Source of the DNA: Litorivita sp050633545
GTDB taxonomy: Bacteria > Pseudomonadota > Alphaproteobacteria > Rhodobacterales > Rhodobacteraceae
DNA: 64,000 nt
NCBI GenBank assembly: GCA_050633545.1
Contig: JBOEGS010000004.1
Coordinates: 62,001-126,000 of the forward strand
Direction of reading: 5' to 3'
Position numbers and translations under genes: made by a program. Under the pieces are notes generated by a model. It was not told the DNA's origin and did not search any database. It saw nothing but the letters and a program-made list of their open reading frames with translations. Positions 24,076 to 32,880 of the stretch are shown here, piece after piece. Positions within the stretch are counted from its first letter, which is position 1, and each line of letters opens with the position of its first letter.

Positions 24076-25725
24076 ATGAGCGAGATCGAGCGGGAAGCAA
24101 TGGAATATGACGTGGTGATCGTCGGCGCGGGCCCTGCGGGCCTGTCGGCGGCCATCCGTCTCAAGCAACTTGATGCGGATATCAATGTTGTGGTGCTGGA
24201 GAAGGGCTCCGAAGTGGGCGCGCATATCCTGTCGGGTGCGGTTCTGGACCCCTGCGGTCTGGATGCGTTGATCCCCGACTGGAAGGAAAAAGGCGCGCCG
24301 CTCAACACGCCGGTGAAGGTCGACAATTTCTATATGCTGGGCGAGGCGGGCAAAATCCGCGTGCCCAACTTCCCGATGCCGCCCCTGATGAACAACCACG
24401 GCAATTACATCGTCTCGATGGGCAATGTGTGCCGCTGGATGGCCGAACAGGCCGAAGCCATGGGCGTCGAGATTTTCCCCGGCATGGCCTGTTCCGAACT
24501 GGTTTACGGCGAGAACGGCGAAGTCAAAGGCGTTGTCGCGGGTGAGTTTGGCCGCAACCCCGACGGCACCGCCGGTGACGGCTACGAGCCGGGCATGGAG
24601 TTGCACGGCAAATATGTCTTCCTCTCCGAAGGCGTGCGCGGATCGCTCTCCAAAGAGGTGATCGCGAAATACGACCTGTCGAAAGGCCATGAGCCGCAAA
24701 AATTCGGTCTTGGCATGAAAGAGATTTGGGAGATCGACCCCGCCAAGCACAAAGAAGGCACCGTGACCCATACGATGGGTTGGCCTTTGAATGGCAATGC
24801 AGGCGGCGGTAGCTTTATCTACCACCTTGAAAACAATCAGGTTTACGTGGGTTTCGTGGTGCATTTGAACTACAAGAACCCGCATATCTTCCCCTATATG
24901 GAATTCCAGCGGTTCAAACATCACCCGATGGTGGCTGACCTGCTCGAAGGCGGCAAACGCGTGGCCTACGGCGCGCGGGCGATTTCCGAAGGCGGCTATC
25001 AGTCGATGCCGAAAATGACCTTCCCGGGCGGTGCGATGCTGGGCTGTTCGGTGGGTATGGTCAACGTGCCGCGCATCAAGGGCAACCACAATGCGATGCT
25101 GTCGGGCAAGGCCGCCGCAGAGGCCGCATTCGAGGCGATCCAAGCCGGACGCAGCGGCGACGAATTGCCCGAATACGAGACCGAAGTGCGTTCGGGACCA
25201 ATCGGCAAAGACCTGAAAAAAGTGCGCAACGTCAAACCCTTGTGGTCGAAATACGGGCTTATGGCCTCGCTCGCCGTGGGCGGGTTCGACATGTGGACCA
25301 ATACATTCGGCTTCTCGCTTTTGGGCACGCTCAAACATGGCAAGAACGATGCCGAGGCCACCGAAGAGGCCAGCAAGCACAAGCCGATCGATTATCCCAA
25401 ACCCGATGGCAAGCTCAGCTTTGACCGTCTCACCAACGTCAGCTTTGCGATGACCAACCACGAAGAGCAGCAGCCCTGCCATTTGCGTTTGACCGATGAT
25501 GCGGTGCCTGTGACGGTGGATCTGGCGAAATATGCCGGACCTTCGGCACGCTATTGCCCCGCGGGGGTTTACGAATTTGTCGAGGAAGAGGGCAAGGACC
25601 CGCGCTTTGTCATCAACTTCCAAAACTGCGTGCATTGCAAAACCTGCGATATCAAGGACCCCGCGCAGAACATCACATGGACCACGCCCCAAGGCGGCGA
25701 CGGGCCGAACTATCCCAATATGTGA
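24076..25725 (+). CDS. Electron transfer flavoprotein-ubiquinone oxidoreductase
   Basis: A 549-residue membrane-associated flavoprotein that passes electrons from ETF (fed by acyl-CoA and other dehydrogenases) to ubiquinone. The FAD-binding DVVIVGAGPAGLSAAIRLKQ starts at residue 11. The [4Fe-4S] domain near the end has CPAGVYEF (about 494) and NCVHCKTCDIKDP (about 516-528), and the protein ends PQGGDGPNYPNM as usual. AAGGAG precedes the ATG. Length is as expected. A strong terminator follows. Confidence 0.96.
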   Translation: MSEIEREAMEYDVVIVGAGPAGLSAAIRLKQLDADINVVVLEKGSEVGAHILSGAVLDPCGLDALIPDWKEKGAPLNTPVKVDNFYMLGEAGKIRVPNFPMPPLMNNHGNYIVSMGNVCRWMAEQAEAMGVEIFPGMACSELVYGENGEVKGVVAGEFGRNPDGTAGDGYEPGMELHGKYVFLSEGVRGSLSKEVIAKYDLSKGHEPQKFGLGMKEIWEIDPAKHKEGTVTHTMGWPLNGNAGGGSFIYHLENNQVYVGFVVHLNYKNPHIFPYMEFQRFKHHPMVADLLEGGKRVAYGARAISEGGYQSMPKMTFPGGAMLGCSVGMVNVPRIKGNHNAMLSGKAAAEAAFEAIQAGRSGDELPEYETEVRSGPIGKDLKKVRNVKPLWSKYGLMASLAVGGFDMWTNTFGFSLLGTLKHGKNDAEATEEASKHKPIDYPKPDGKLSFDRLTNVSFAMTNHEEQQPCHLRLTDDAVPVTVDLAKYAGPSARYCPAGVYEFVEEEGKDPRFVINFQNCVHCKTCDIKDPAQNITWTTPQGGDGPNYPNM

Positions 25726-25764
25726 TCCGCGCCCGCGCGGGCGGGACATCCATAAGACACGATC

Positions 25765-25794
25765 AAAGGGGCGGCTTTCGGGGCGCCCCTTTTT
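25765..25794 (+). terminator. Rho-independent terminator after the ETF-QO gene
   Basis: Stem AAAGGGGCG (25765-25773) with CGCCCCTTT (25784-25792), 10-nt loop, running into a five-T tract. It starts 40 bp after the ETF-QO stop. Confidence 0.85.
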
Positions 25795-25959
25795 CGTGTG
25801 CCTGCGCTGCTCCGCCCCGTTCGGGGCCATTGCGGCGGGCGAAGCCTTGCTGCTCGCTCAAACTTGACGCGCTCGTGCATTGCACCTGCGCGCGCGCGCG
25901 ATTAGGCTTTGGCAAAAGCGGCGTATCGACTTGGCCGCAGCAAAATAAGGGGCCGAGCC

Positions 25960-27678
25960 GTGATCTTGAGCAAACTGCGTATTTGGACGTCCACTTTGGC
26001 CCTTGCGGCGGGGATGGCGGCGGCGTTGCCCCCCGTCATGGTGCAGGCCGACAGCCTCTCGGGGGCCTATCTGGCCTCGCGCCAAGCGCGCTATGGCTCC
26101 GATTTCGCGGCGGCGGCGCAATATCTATCGATGGCTCTGGCGCGCGATCCGTCAAACCCGCTCTTGCTCGACAGCGCGGTGCAATCCTTTGTTTCGCTTG
26201 GTAAAATCGACTTGGCCCTGCCCATCGCGCGCAAGGCCGAGGCCGATGGAATCGCCAGTCAGGCCGGACGGATGGTTCTGGCCGCCTCCGAGGCCAAGCA
26301 GGGGCAATTCGAGACCTTGATCGCGCGGGCCGAGGGCGAAAAAGGCTCCGGTCCTTTGGTGGACGGGTTGATGATCGCATGGGCCAAGGTGGGGCTGGGC
26401 GATATGTCGGCGGCGCTCAAGGCCTTTGATGCCGTGGGAAAAGAGCGCGGATTGTCTAATTTCGCGCAGTATCACAAGGCTTTGGCCCTCGCCTCGGTGG
26501 GCGATTTCGAAGCCGCCGAAGAGATTTTCGCCGCAGGCGGCGCAGGGGCCTTGCAAGGCACGCGGCGCGGCATGATCGCGCGGCTGCAATTGATGAGCCA
26601 GATCGAGAAAACCCAAGAGGCCGTGGCCTTGGCCGATCAGGTGTTCGGCAATGATCTCGACCCCGAATTGCGCCAGATGCGCGAGGATTTGAAGGCGGGC
26701 AAGGCTTTGCCCTTTACCTTGGCGCGCGGCGCGGGCGACGGGATGGCCGAGGTGCTTTATTCCATCGCGGGAGCCCTGATCGAAGAGGCAAACCCCGATT
26801 ACACGTTGCTTTATACCCGCGCGGCGCTCTATTTGCGGCCCGATCATACGGATGCGGCGCTGCTGACGGCGGAGCTTCTCGAAGACCTCAAACAGCATGA
26901 TCTGGCCGTCGAGGTTTACCGCTCTGTTCCGCAAAGCGATCCGGCCTTTCACGCCGCCGAATTGGGCCGTGCGGCGGCCCTGCGTGCAGCGGGCAGGGAC
27001 GAGGCGGCCTTGGAGGTGCTCAAGCAACTTGCGCGCACCAATCCCGATCTGCCCGCCGTCCATGTCACGATTGGCGATTTCCTGCGCGCCAAGGATGATT
27101 TCAAAGGCGCGGTGGCCTCTTATGATCGCGCGATGGCGCTATACGATGACACCGGCGGCGCGCAATGGTTCCTCTATTACGCGCGCGGCATCGCCTATGA
27201 CCAGATGAAAGACTGGGCCGGATCGGAGGCCGATTTTCGCAAGGCGCTCTCGCTCAATCCCGACCAGCCGCAGGTGCTCAACTATCTGGGCTATTCGCTG
27301 GTCGAGCGCGGCGAGAACCTTGACGAAGCGCTGGGGATGATCGAACGCGCGGTCGCGGCGCGGCCCGACAGCGGCTATATCATCGACAGCCTCGGATGGG
27401 TTTTGTTCCGGCTGGGCCGCTATGACGAGGCGGTCGGCCATATGGAACGCGCCGCCGAACTGGTCGCGGTCGATCCGATCGTGAACGACCATCTGGGCGA
27501 TGTCTATTGGTCGGTCGGGCGCAAGCTGGAGGCCGAATTCCAATGGCACCGCGCCCTGTCGTTTGACCCCGAAGAGAAGGAAGCCATCCGCATCCGCCGC
27601 AAGATCGAAGTCGGGCTGGACGCGGTTCTGGCCGAGGAAGGCGCGGCGCCTTTGAAGGTGGCCAATGGCGGCAATTGA
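25960..27678 (+). CDS. TPR-repeat exported protein
   Basis: A 572-residue protein from the GTG at 25960 (AAGGGG 8 nt upstream), preferred to an ATG 51 nt earlier because the signal-like segment LRIWTSTLALAAGMAAALPPVMVQA follows it. Almost all the rest is helical repeat. Clear TPR units include GAYLASRQARYGSDFAAAAQ, DHTDAALLTAELLEDLKQHD, AVASYDRAMALYD, WAGSEADFRKALSLNPDQPQ and YDEAVGHMERAAELVAVDP. It is probably a periplasmic or membrane-attached scaffold. It overlaps the ispE start by 14 nt. Function unknown. Confidence 0.85.
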   Translation: MILSKLRIWTSTLALAAGMAAALPPVMVQADSLSGAYLASRQARYGSDFAAAAQYLSMALARDPSNPLLLDSAVQSFVSLGKIDLALPIARKAEADGIASQAGRMVLAASEAKQGQFETLIARAEGEKGSGPLVDGLMIAWAKVGLGDMSAALKAFDAVGKERGLSNFAQYHKALALASVGDFEAAEEIFAAGGAGALQGTRRGMIARLQLMSQIEKTQEAVALADQVFGNDLDPELRQMREDLKAGKALPFTLARGAGDGMAEVLYSIAGALIEEANPDYTLLYTRAALYLRPDHTDAALLTAELLEDLKQHDLAVEVYRSVPQSDPAFHAAELGRAAALRAAGRDEAALEVLKQLARTNPDLPAVHVTIGDFLRAKDDFKGAVASYDRAMALYDDTGGAQWFLYYARGIAYDQMKDWAGSEADFRKALSLNPDQPQVLNYLGYSLVERGENLDEALGMIERAVAARPDSGYIIDSLGWVLFRLGRYDEAVGHMERAAELVAVDPIVNDHLGDVYWSVGRKLEAEFQWHRALSFDPEEKEAIRIRRKIEVGLDAVLAEEGAAPLKVANGGN

Positions 27679-28585
27679 GGTCTTTGCGCCGGCCAAGGTC
27701 AATCTGACACTTCATATCACCGGACAGCGCGCGGACGGCTATCACCTGCTCGACAGCCTTGTGAGCTTTGCCGATGTGGGGGATGTGTTGCGCATCGAAA
27801 CCGGCGCGGCGCAGGGTGCGGGTAACGGTGCCGAGGCCTTTGCCATGACGGTGGAGGGGCCGGAGGCGGGCGATGTGCCCTTGGGACCCGATAATTTCAT
27901 CACGCAGATGGCCGTGCGGCTTTGGGCCGACGACCCCTTGCGCTTTCATCTGACCAAAAACCTGCCCGTGGCGGCCGGGATCGGCGGCGGCTCTGCCGAT
28001 GCGGCGGCCTGTTTTCGCGGGCTGTCCTATCTGGCGGGGGGGCTGGACGCGCAAGAGCCGCGCATCCGCGCGCAGTTGGTAGAGCAGGGGGCCGATGTGC
28101 CCATGTGCGTGTGCAGCGCGCCGGTGCATGTGGGCGGCATTGGCGAGGAACTGACCCCCGTGCCGCAGATGCCGCGATGGCCGGTCCTCTTGGTCAACCC
28201 TCGCGTGTCCGTGCCCACGGGGCCGGTGTTCAAGGCCTTGGTTAAAAAGAGAAATTCGCCGATGACGGCCCTGCCTGCAGATGTCAGTGACGGGCCGAGG
28301 ATGCTTGAGTATCTCGCGGCGCAGCGCAACGATCTGGAGCCGCCCGCCCGCGCGATTGCGCCGCAAATCGGCGCGGTTCTGGCGGCGATTTCATCGACGC
28401 AGGGATGCGCTCTGGCGCGCATGTCCGGCTCTGGCGCGACCTGTTTCGGGCTTTATGAGCAGGCAGCAGAGGCCGAGGCGGCCGCCGCGCAAGTCCGCGC
28501 CGCGCATCCAAATTGGTGGGTCTGCGCCACGCGGCTCAATGGCGCCGCGCGCGCCGCGCCTCAGTTGATCCGCGCGACCACGTAA
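27665..28585 (+). CDS. ispE: 4-diphosphocytidyl-2-C-methyl-D-erythritol kinase IspE
   Basis: A 306-residue GHMP kinase of the MEP (non-mevalonate) isoprenoid pathway. Motifs: FAPAKVNLTLHITGQRADGYHLLDS at the start, the ATP loop PVAAGIGGGSADAAA at about 100-114, and the C-terminal ARMSGSGATCFGL. Its ATG lies inside the end of the TPR gene. It converges on the polyprenyl diphosphate synthase gene with a 25-nt tail-to-tail overlap, so the two isoprenoid genes are neighbours on opposite strands. Confidence 0.95.
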   Translation: MAAIEVFAPAKVNLTLHITGQRADGYHLLDSLVSFADVGDVLRIETGAAQGAGNGAEAFAMTVEGPEAGDVPLGPDNFITQMAVRLWADDPLRFHLTKNLPVAAGIGGGSADAAACFRGLSYLAGGLDAQEPRIRAQLVEQGADVPMCVCSAPVHVGGIGEELTPVPQMPRWPVLLVNPRVSVPTGPVFKALVKKRNSPMTALPADVSDGPRMLEYLAAQRNDLEPPARAIAPQIGAVLAAISSTQGCALARMSGSGATCFGLYEQAAEAEAAAAQVRAAHPNWWVCATRLNGAARAAPQLIRATT

Positions 28586-29559
28586 TCGGCGATATCGAGC
28601 AGCATGGATTTGATCTCATGCTCGGGCAGGGGGGCGAGCGCCGCTTTGGCCTGCGCGGCCCATGCAAGGGCGTCGTCGCGGGTCGCCTCCATCGCGCCGT
28701 GACGCGCCAGCAGGCGCAAAGCCTCGTCAAGATCGCCCTCTTCTTGGCGCCCGCGCGCGATCGTGCGGGTCCAAAAGGCGCGCTCCTCCCCGTCCGCTTT
28801 GGCGATGGCCTTGATCACCGGCAGGGTCAGTTTGCGCTCGCGAAAATCATCACCGATGTTTTTGCCCGTGGCGCTGGCATCGCCGCCGTAATCAAGCAGG
28901 TCATCGACGATCTGGAAGGCAATGCCAAGCGCATCGCCGTAGTCGTAAAGCGCTTTGACCTGCACGTCCGGGGCGGCGCAAATCACCCCGCCGACCTCGC
29001 AAGCGGCCGAGAAAAGCGCGGCGGTCTTGCCGCGCACGACCTGTAGGTAAATGCTTTCGGTGGTTGCCAAATCCTGCGCGGCGGTGAGTTGCAGCACCTC
29101 GCCCTCGGCGATGGTAGCCGAGGCATTGGCGAGGATTTCGAGCACCCGCATATTGCCGGTTTCGGTCATCAACTGGAAGCTGCGCGCAAAGAGGTAATCG
29201 CCGACCAACACGCTCGATTGGTTGTCCCAAAGCAGGTTGGCCGTGGGCCGTCCGCGCCGCTGCTCGCTCTCGTCGACCACATCGTCATGCAGCAGCGTGG
29301 CGGTGTGGATAAATTCGACCGTGGCCGCCAGATGGATGTGGTAATCGCCCTCATATCCGCACAAACGCGCCGCCGCCAGCGTCAGCATCGGGCGCAGCCG
29401 TTTGCCGCCCGCTTCGACCAGATGCGCCGTAACCTCGGGGATGCGCGGCGCGTGTTCCGAGGCCATGCGCGCACGGATCAAAGCGTTCACCGCCGCCAGA
29501 TCTTCGGCCAGATGCGCGGCCAGCATTTCATGCGGTTTGGTCGGTGTGTCCAAGCTCAT
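28561..29559 (-). CDS. ispB: Polyprenyl diphosphate synthase (ubiquinone side chain)
   Basis: A 332-residue trans-prenyltransferase. GGKRLRPMLTLAAARLCG is followed by the first Asp-rich motif LLHDDVVDESEQRRGRP and the second, FQIVDDLLDYGGD; RGKTAALFSAACEVGG lies between. Small residues before the first DDxxD suit a long-chain product (octa- to decaprenyl), used for ubiquinone. The ATG at 29559 (MSLDTPTKPHEML) is chosen; the longer frame to 29766 is unlikely. It is divergent from the DUF2007 gene and overlaps ispE tail-to-tail. Confidence 0.92.
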   Translation of the reverse strand: MSLDTPTKPHEMLAAHLAEDLAAVNALIRARMASEHAPRIPEVTAHLVEAGGKRLRPMLTLAAARLCGYEGDYHIHLAATVEFIHTATLLHDDVVDESEQRRGRPTANLLWDNQSSVLVGDYLFARSFQLMTETGNMRVLEILANASATIAEGEVLQLTAAQDLATTESIYLQVVRGKTAALFSAACEVGGVICAAPDVQVKALYDYGDALGIAFQIVDDLLDYGGDASATGKNIGDDFRERKLTLPVIKAIAKADGEERAFWTRTIARGRQEEGDLDEALRLLARHGAMEATRDDALAWAAQAKAALAPLPEHEIKSMLLDIADYVVARIN

Positions 29560-29644
29560 GGCCTCATCTGTCTCTTCACGTGGCCCGCGCATTGCGTTGC
29601 ATTTGCCTCGACAGGCACAGGCGGATGGCATTAACTGCGTTGAT

Positions 29645-29863
29645 ATGAAACAACTCTTGCGAACCACCGATCCCACCGAGATCGCCTTTGCCCGCGCGCT
29701 GCTTTCAGGCGAGGGTATAGACTGCTTTGAATTGGACGTAAATATGAGCATCCTCGATGGCGGCATCGGGGCCTTGCCGCGGCGTTTGATGGTGGCCGAT
29801 CGTGATCATGCGGCGGCCTTTCGCGCGCTGCGCGACAACGGGCTTAGCCCTTTGGACGAATAG
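29645..29863 (+). CDS. DUF2007-domain small protein
   Basis: A 72-residue cytosolic protein: MKQLLRTTDPTEIAFARALL, then SGEGIDCFELDVNMS and RRLMVADRDHAAAFRAL. This is the DUF2007 fold, related to signal-transducing PII-like C-terminal domains and often called a putative prokaryotic signalling protein. Role unknown. The longer open frame upstream would overlap the divergent gene's leader, so the ATG at 29645 is used. It is followed after 14 bp by trmN6. Confidence 0.85.
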   Translation: MKQLLRTTDPTEIAFARALLSGEGIDCFELDVNMSILDGGIGALPRRLMVADRDHAAAFRALRDNGLSPLDE

Positions 29864-29877
29864 GGCGGTTTTGGGCC

Positions 29878-30666
29878 ATGCCGGAGCAGATGATCGCCGG
29901 ATGGGCGGTGCAAACTCTCAGCGATGACAAGTATTTGGACGGACGATTGCGGATATGGCAACCGCGCGCGGGCTATCGCGCGGGGGTCGATCCGGTGCTT
30001 TTGGCGGCGGCGGTGAACATCCGCGCGGGGCAAAGCGTGTTGGAGCTTGGCTGCGGGGTGGGCACCGCGTCGCTATGCCTCAAGGCGCGGGGGGCGGATT
30101 TGCGGCTGACGGGGCTTGAGCTACAGGGTGATCACGCGGCTTTGGCGGCGGAAAACGGGCGGCGCAACGGGATGGATTTCGAGGTGATCACCGGCGATCT
30201 GGCCTTGATGCCTGCAGGCCTCAAGGCGCGGCAATTCGATCACGTCATCGCCAATCCGCCTTATTTCGACCGCGCGTCCTCGACCGCCTCGGAGCATGGC
30301 GCGCGCGAGACGGCGATGGGCGAGGCGGTGCCGCTCGGGGCATGGATGCAGGCGGCGGCGAAACGCTGCGCGCCCAAGGGCTATGTGCATATGATCCACC
30401 GCGCCGAACGCCTGCCCGATTTGCTCGAGGCGGCGCGCGGCTGTCTTGGATCGGTCGAGGTTTTGCCGCTCATCGCGCGGGCGGGGCGCGCGGCGGGTTT
30501 GGTGATTTTTCGCGCGCGGCGCGGCGGGCGCGCAGATTTCCGCCTTTGGGACGCGGTGGTGATGCATAAAGGGGCGGCGCATCTGCGGGACGAGGAAAGC
30601 TATACCGATCAGATGGTTAACGTGCTGCGCCATGGGGCGGCTTTGGAGTTTTCCGGCGCGCCTTAA
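29878..30666 (+). CDS. tRNA1(Val) A37 N6-methyltransferase TrmN6-type
   Basis: A 262-residue SAM methyltransferase. SAM motif I VLELGCGVGTASLCL is at about 47-61 and the amino-methyltransferase motif IANPPYFDR at about 123-131. The short N-terminus (DGRLRIWQPRAGYRAGVDPVLLAAAV) is typical of the YfiC/TrmN6 group that methylates A37 of tRNA-Val. An alternative start is the ATG at 29890 (MIAGWAV). It is likely co-transcribed with the DUF2007 gene. Confidence 0.87.
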   Translation: MPEQMIAGWAVQTLSDDKYLDGRLRIWQPRAGYRAGVDPVLLAAAVNIRAGQSVLELGCGVGTASLCLKARGADLRLTGLELQGDHAALAAENGRRNGMDFEVITGDLALMPAGLKARQFDHVIANPPYFDRASSTASEHGARETAMGEAVPLGAWMQAAAKRCAPKGYVHMIHRAERLPDLLEAARGCLGSVEVLPLIARAGRAAGLVIFRARRGGRADFRLWDAVVMHKGAAHLRDEESYTDQMVNVLRHGAALEFSGAP

Positions 30667-30776
30667 GGGTTTGGAAACAATTTTCCGATCACTCTTTGTA
30701 TCAGTCGCGTGACAGACGCGAAAATTTGTGCTGGACTGATGAGGCACATTTCAACCTACAGAGAGGAGACTACCCT

Positions 30777-30947
30777 ATGAGTTTGACGTCCCATGTCGAG
30801 GAGCTGAAAAAGCGACACGCCACTCTCTCGCAGAAGGTCGAAGCAGAGCAGCGATCTCCTGGTTCCAATGATTTGGCGATTGCGGAGCTGAAAAAGCAAA
30901 AGCTTCGTTTGAAAGAAGAAATTTCTCGGCTCAGTGTATCGGCTTAG
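30777..30947 (+). CDS. YdcH-family DUF465 small protein
   Basis: A 56-residue, highly charged helical protein (SHVEELKKRHATLSQKVEAE, then AELKKQKLRLKEEISRL), the YdcH/DUF465 type, of unknown role and predicted helical hairpin. GAGAGGAG lies before the ATG. It has its own upstream region containing a TCGCGT-N5-ACGCGA inverted repeat near 30704-30722. It converges on the DMT transporter with a 4-nt overlap. Confidence 0.85.
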   Translation: MSLTSHVEELKKRHATLSQKVEAEQRSPGSNDLAIAELKKQKLRLKEEISRLSVSA

Positions 30948-31828
30948 CCTGCCGCAGGCGGCCGTTGGCTTGCCAGACTGGCGCGCGCGGCTAATCCCGC
31001 GCCGCCAGTGATCAAGAGGGCGGCAAGGCCCAGCTTGAGGCTTGGCGCGGCGATGCCCGCCAGCACCAAAATCAGCGTCGACAAAAGCGGCGCAGCGTAG
31101 GAGGCGACACCCAAAAGCTGGATGTCGCCTTTTTTGACGCCGATGTCCCAGACATAGAAGGCCAGCCCCACAGGCCCAAGGCCCAACCCGATCGCCGCGC
31201 CCCATCCTGCCGCGCCCACGGGCCAGACGGTGTCTTCGATCGCGAGATGCAGCAGCGCCGAGAGCAGCGCCGTGGCAAGGCAGAACACCGCCACGCTTTC
31301 GGTCGGGGCTGTGCCCAAACGGCGCGAGAGCACCGAATAAGCCGACCACGTCAAGGCGCAGGCGATGGCCAGAAGATAGCCCAGCAGATAAGCCCCGCTC
31401 AGCCCCGTCCCATCCGCGATCAACAGCCCCGCGCCCAAAAATCCCAGCGCGCCGCCAAGGATATGGCCCTTGGTCAACCGCTCGCCTGGCAAGAGGCCCG
31501 AAAAGAGCACGATCAGTAGCGGCCACAGATAGGCGATCAGCCCCGCTTGCGCGGCAGGCGCGAGGCGCAGGGCGCTGAAATACAGCGCGTGATAGCCGAA
31601 AAGCCCAATTGTGCCGAAGAGATAGATGCGCCAACTGACATGGCGCAGCACGCCAAGCCGCCCCGTCACAGCGGCCCAGATCATGCCCAATGTGCCGCCC
31701 ACGGCAAAGCAGATCGCATTGAGCAGCAGCGGCGGCGCGGGGGCCGTCGCCACAGTAAACAGCGCCAAAAGCGCCCAAAGCAGGATGGCGATAAAGCCGG
31801 TGAAGGTGGCGCTGCGCGAGGTCATCAT
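30944..31828 (-). CDS. DMT-superfamily (EamA) transporter
   Basis: A 294-residue membrane protein with about ten hydrophobic helices arranged as two EamA repeats (first about 8-140, second about 150-285). The blocks LFGYHALYFSALRLAPAAQAGLIAYLWPLLIVLFS and FYVWDIGVKKGDIQLLGVASYAAPLLSTL resemble YddG-like exporters of aromatic amino acids, but the substrate is not determined. It lies downstream of the phb genes and is separated from them by a terminator. Confidence 0.88.
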   Translation of the reverse strand: MMTSRSATFTGFIAILLWALLALFTVATAPAPPLLLNAICFAVGGTLGMIWAAVTGRLGVLRHVSWRIYLFGTIGLFGYHALYFSALRLAPAAQAGLIAYLWPLLIVLFSGLLPGERLTKGHILGGALGFLGAGLLIADGTGLSGAYLLGYLLAIACALTWSAYSVLSRRLGTAPTESVAVFCLATALLSALLHLAIEDTVWPVGAAGWGAAIGLGLGPVGLAFYVWDIGVKKGDIQLLGVASYAAPLLSTLILVLAGIAAPSLKLGLAALLITGGAGLAARASLASQRPPAAG

Positions 31829-31885
31829 GGCGGCAGGCTAGCGCGCGATTGGCGCAGGCGAAAGCGCAACCGCGCGGGGCGCAGC

Positions 31886-31914
31886 AAAAAGGCCGGCGCA
31901 ATCTGCACCGGCCC
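31886..31914 (-). terminator. Rho-independent terminator after phbB
   Basis: Read leftward: GGCCGGTGC stem, AGATT loop, GCGCCGGCC stem, then TTTTT. It lies about 30 bp beyond the phbB stop and separates it from the DMT transporter. Confidence 0.85.
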
Positions 31915-31941
31915 TTCTTGATTTTGGCGATCCGCGCCGGA

Positions 31942-32664
31942 TCAGGTCATATATTGACCGCCATTCGCCGTCAGGGTCGCGCCGGTGATGAAACCTGCGT
32001 CGTCCGAGGCGAGGAACACCACCGCGCGGGCGATGTCTTCGGGTTCGCCCAAACGGCCCACGGGGATGGTGGAGATGATCGATTCGCGCACTTTTTCCGG
32101 CACGGCCATGACCATATCGGTCGCGATGTAGCCGGGGCAGATGACGTTGACGGTGATGCCCGCGCGCGCGCCTTCTTGGGCCAAGGCTTTGGTGAAGCCG
32201 ATGTCGCCCGCTTTGGCCGCCGAATAGTTGGCCTGTGCGAATTGGCCCTTTTGCCCGTTGATCGAGGAGATCGAGATCACGCGGCCGAATTTACGCTCGC
32301 GCATGCCGGGCCAGAGCGGATGGGTCATGTTGAACAGGCCCGACAGGTTGGTGTCCATCACTTGGGTCCACTGTTCGCGGGTCATTTTGTGGAAGGGCGC
32401 ATCGCGGGTGATGCCCGCGTTGTTGACGAGGATCTCGACAGGGCCGAGGTCCGCTTCGACCTTTGCGATGCCTGCGGCGCATTCGTCGTAATCGGCCACG
32501 TTCCATTTGTAGGTCTTGATGCCGGTCTCTTTGGTGAAGGCGGCGGCGGCTTCATCATTGCCCGCATAGGTCGCGGCAACGTCGTAACCGGCCTCTTTCA
32601 AAGCGATGGAAATGGCCGCGCCGATGCCGCGCGATCCGCCTGTGACGAGTGCTGTTCGTGCCAT
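31942..32664 (-). CDS. phbB: Acetoacetyl-CoA reductase
   Basis: A 240-residue NADPH-dependent short-chain dehydrogenase that reduces acetoacetyl-CoA to (R)-3-hydroxybutyryl-CoA for polyhydroxybutyrate. TGGSRGIGAAI is at residues 8-18, NNAGITRDAPFHKM at about 83-96, catalytic Ser in ISSINGQKGQFAQ, and YSAAKAG supplies Tyr and Lys. Length and TIPVGRLGEPEDIARAVVFLASDDAGFITG match PhbB. GGGAGGAC precedes the ATG. It has its own promoter, because a terminator separates it from phbA. Confidence 0.95.
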   Translation of the reverse strand: MARTALVTGGSRGIGAAISIALKEAGYDVAATYAGNDEAAAAFTKETGIKTYKWNVADYDECAAGIAKVEADLGPVEILVNNAGITRDAPFHKMTREQWTQVMDTNLSGLFNMTHPLWPGMRERKFGRVISISSINGQKGQFAQANYSAAKAGDIGFTKALAQEGARAGITVNVICPGYIATDMVMAVPEKVRESIISTIPVGRLGEPEDIARAVVFLASDDAGFITGATLTANGGQYMT

Positions 32665-32700
32665 GGTGTCCTCCCAATTGGCAAAATTGACTTGGTAACT

Positions 32701-32741
32701 GTATTACGCAATGCCGCCCCGATGCGCAATAATGTTGCGCA
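32701..32741 (-). promoter_or_regulatory. phbB promoter with overlapping inverted repeat
   Basis: Leftward -35 TTGCGC (32724-32729) and -10 TAATAC (32701-32706), exactly 17 bp apart, 37 nt before the phbB ATG. The -35 lies within one arm of a perfect inverted repeat, TGCGCAA-TAATG-TTGCGCA (32723-32741), a good operator candidate. PhaR, the usual PHB repressor, is a possible binder; that is inference. Confidence 0.6.
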
Positions 32742-32803
32742 AAGAATTTTGCTATTGTGCAGCATTATTTTCCGATCGAGCGGCGTAATCCTGCGCCAGA
32801 CAA

Positions 32804-32832
32804 AGAAAAAGGGGCGCTTTGGGGCGCCCCTT
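32804..32832 (-). terminator. Rho-independent terminator after phbA
   Basis: Read leftward: AAGGGGCGC stem, 6-nt loop, GCGCCCCTT stem and a T tract (TTTTT with the stem ends). It lies 49 bp after the phbA stop and before the phbB promoter. Confidence 0.85.
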
Positions 32833-32880
32833 GATGCGGTGCGGAAGTTTCTGCACCTGCAAAGAATCGGTTTGATCCGC

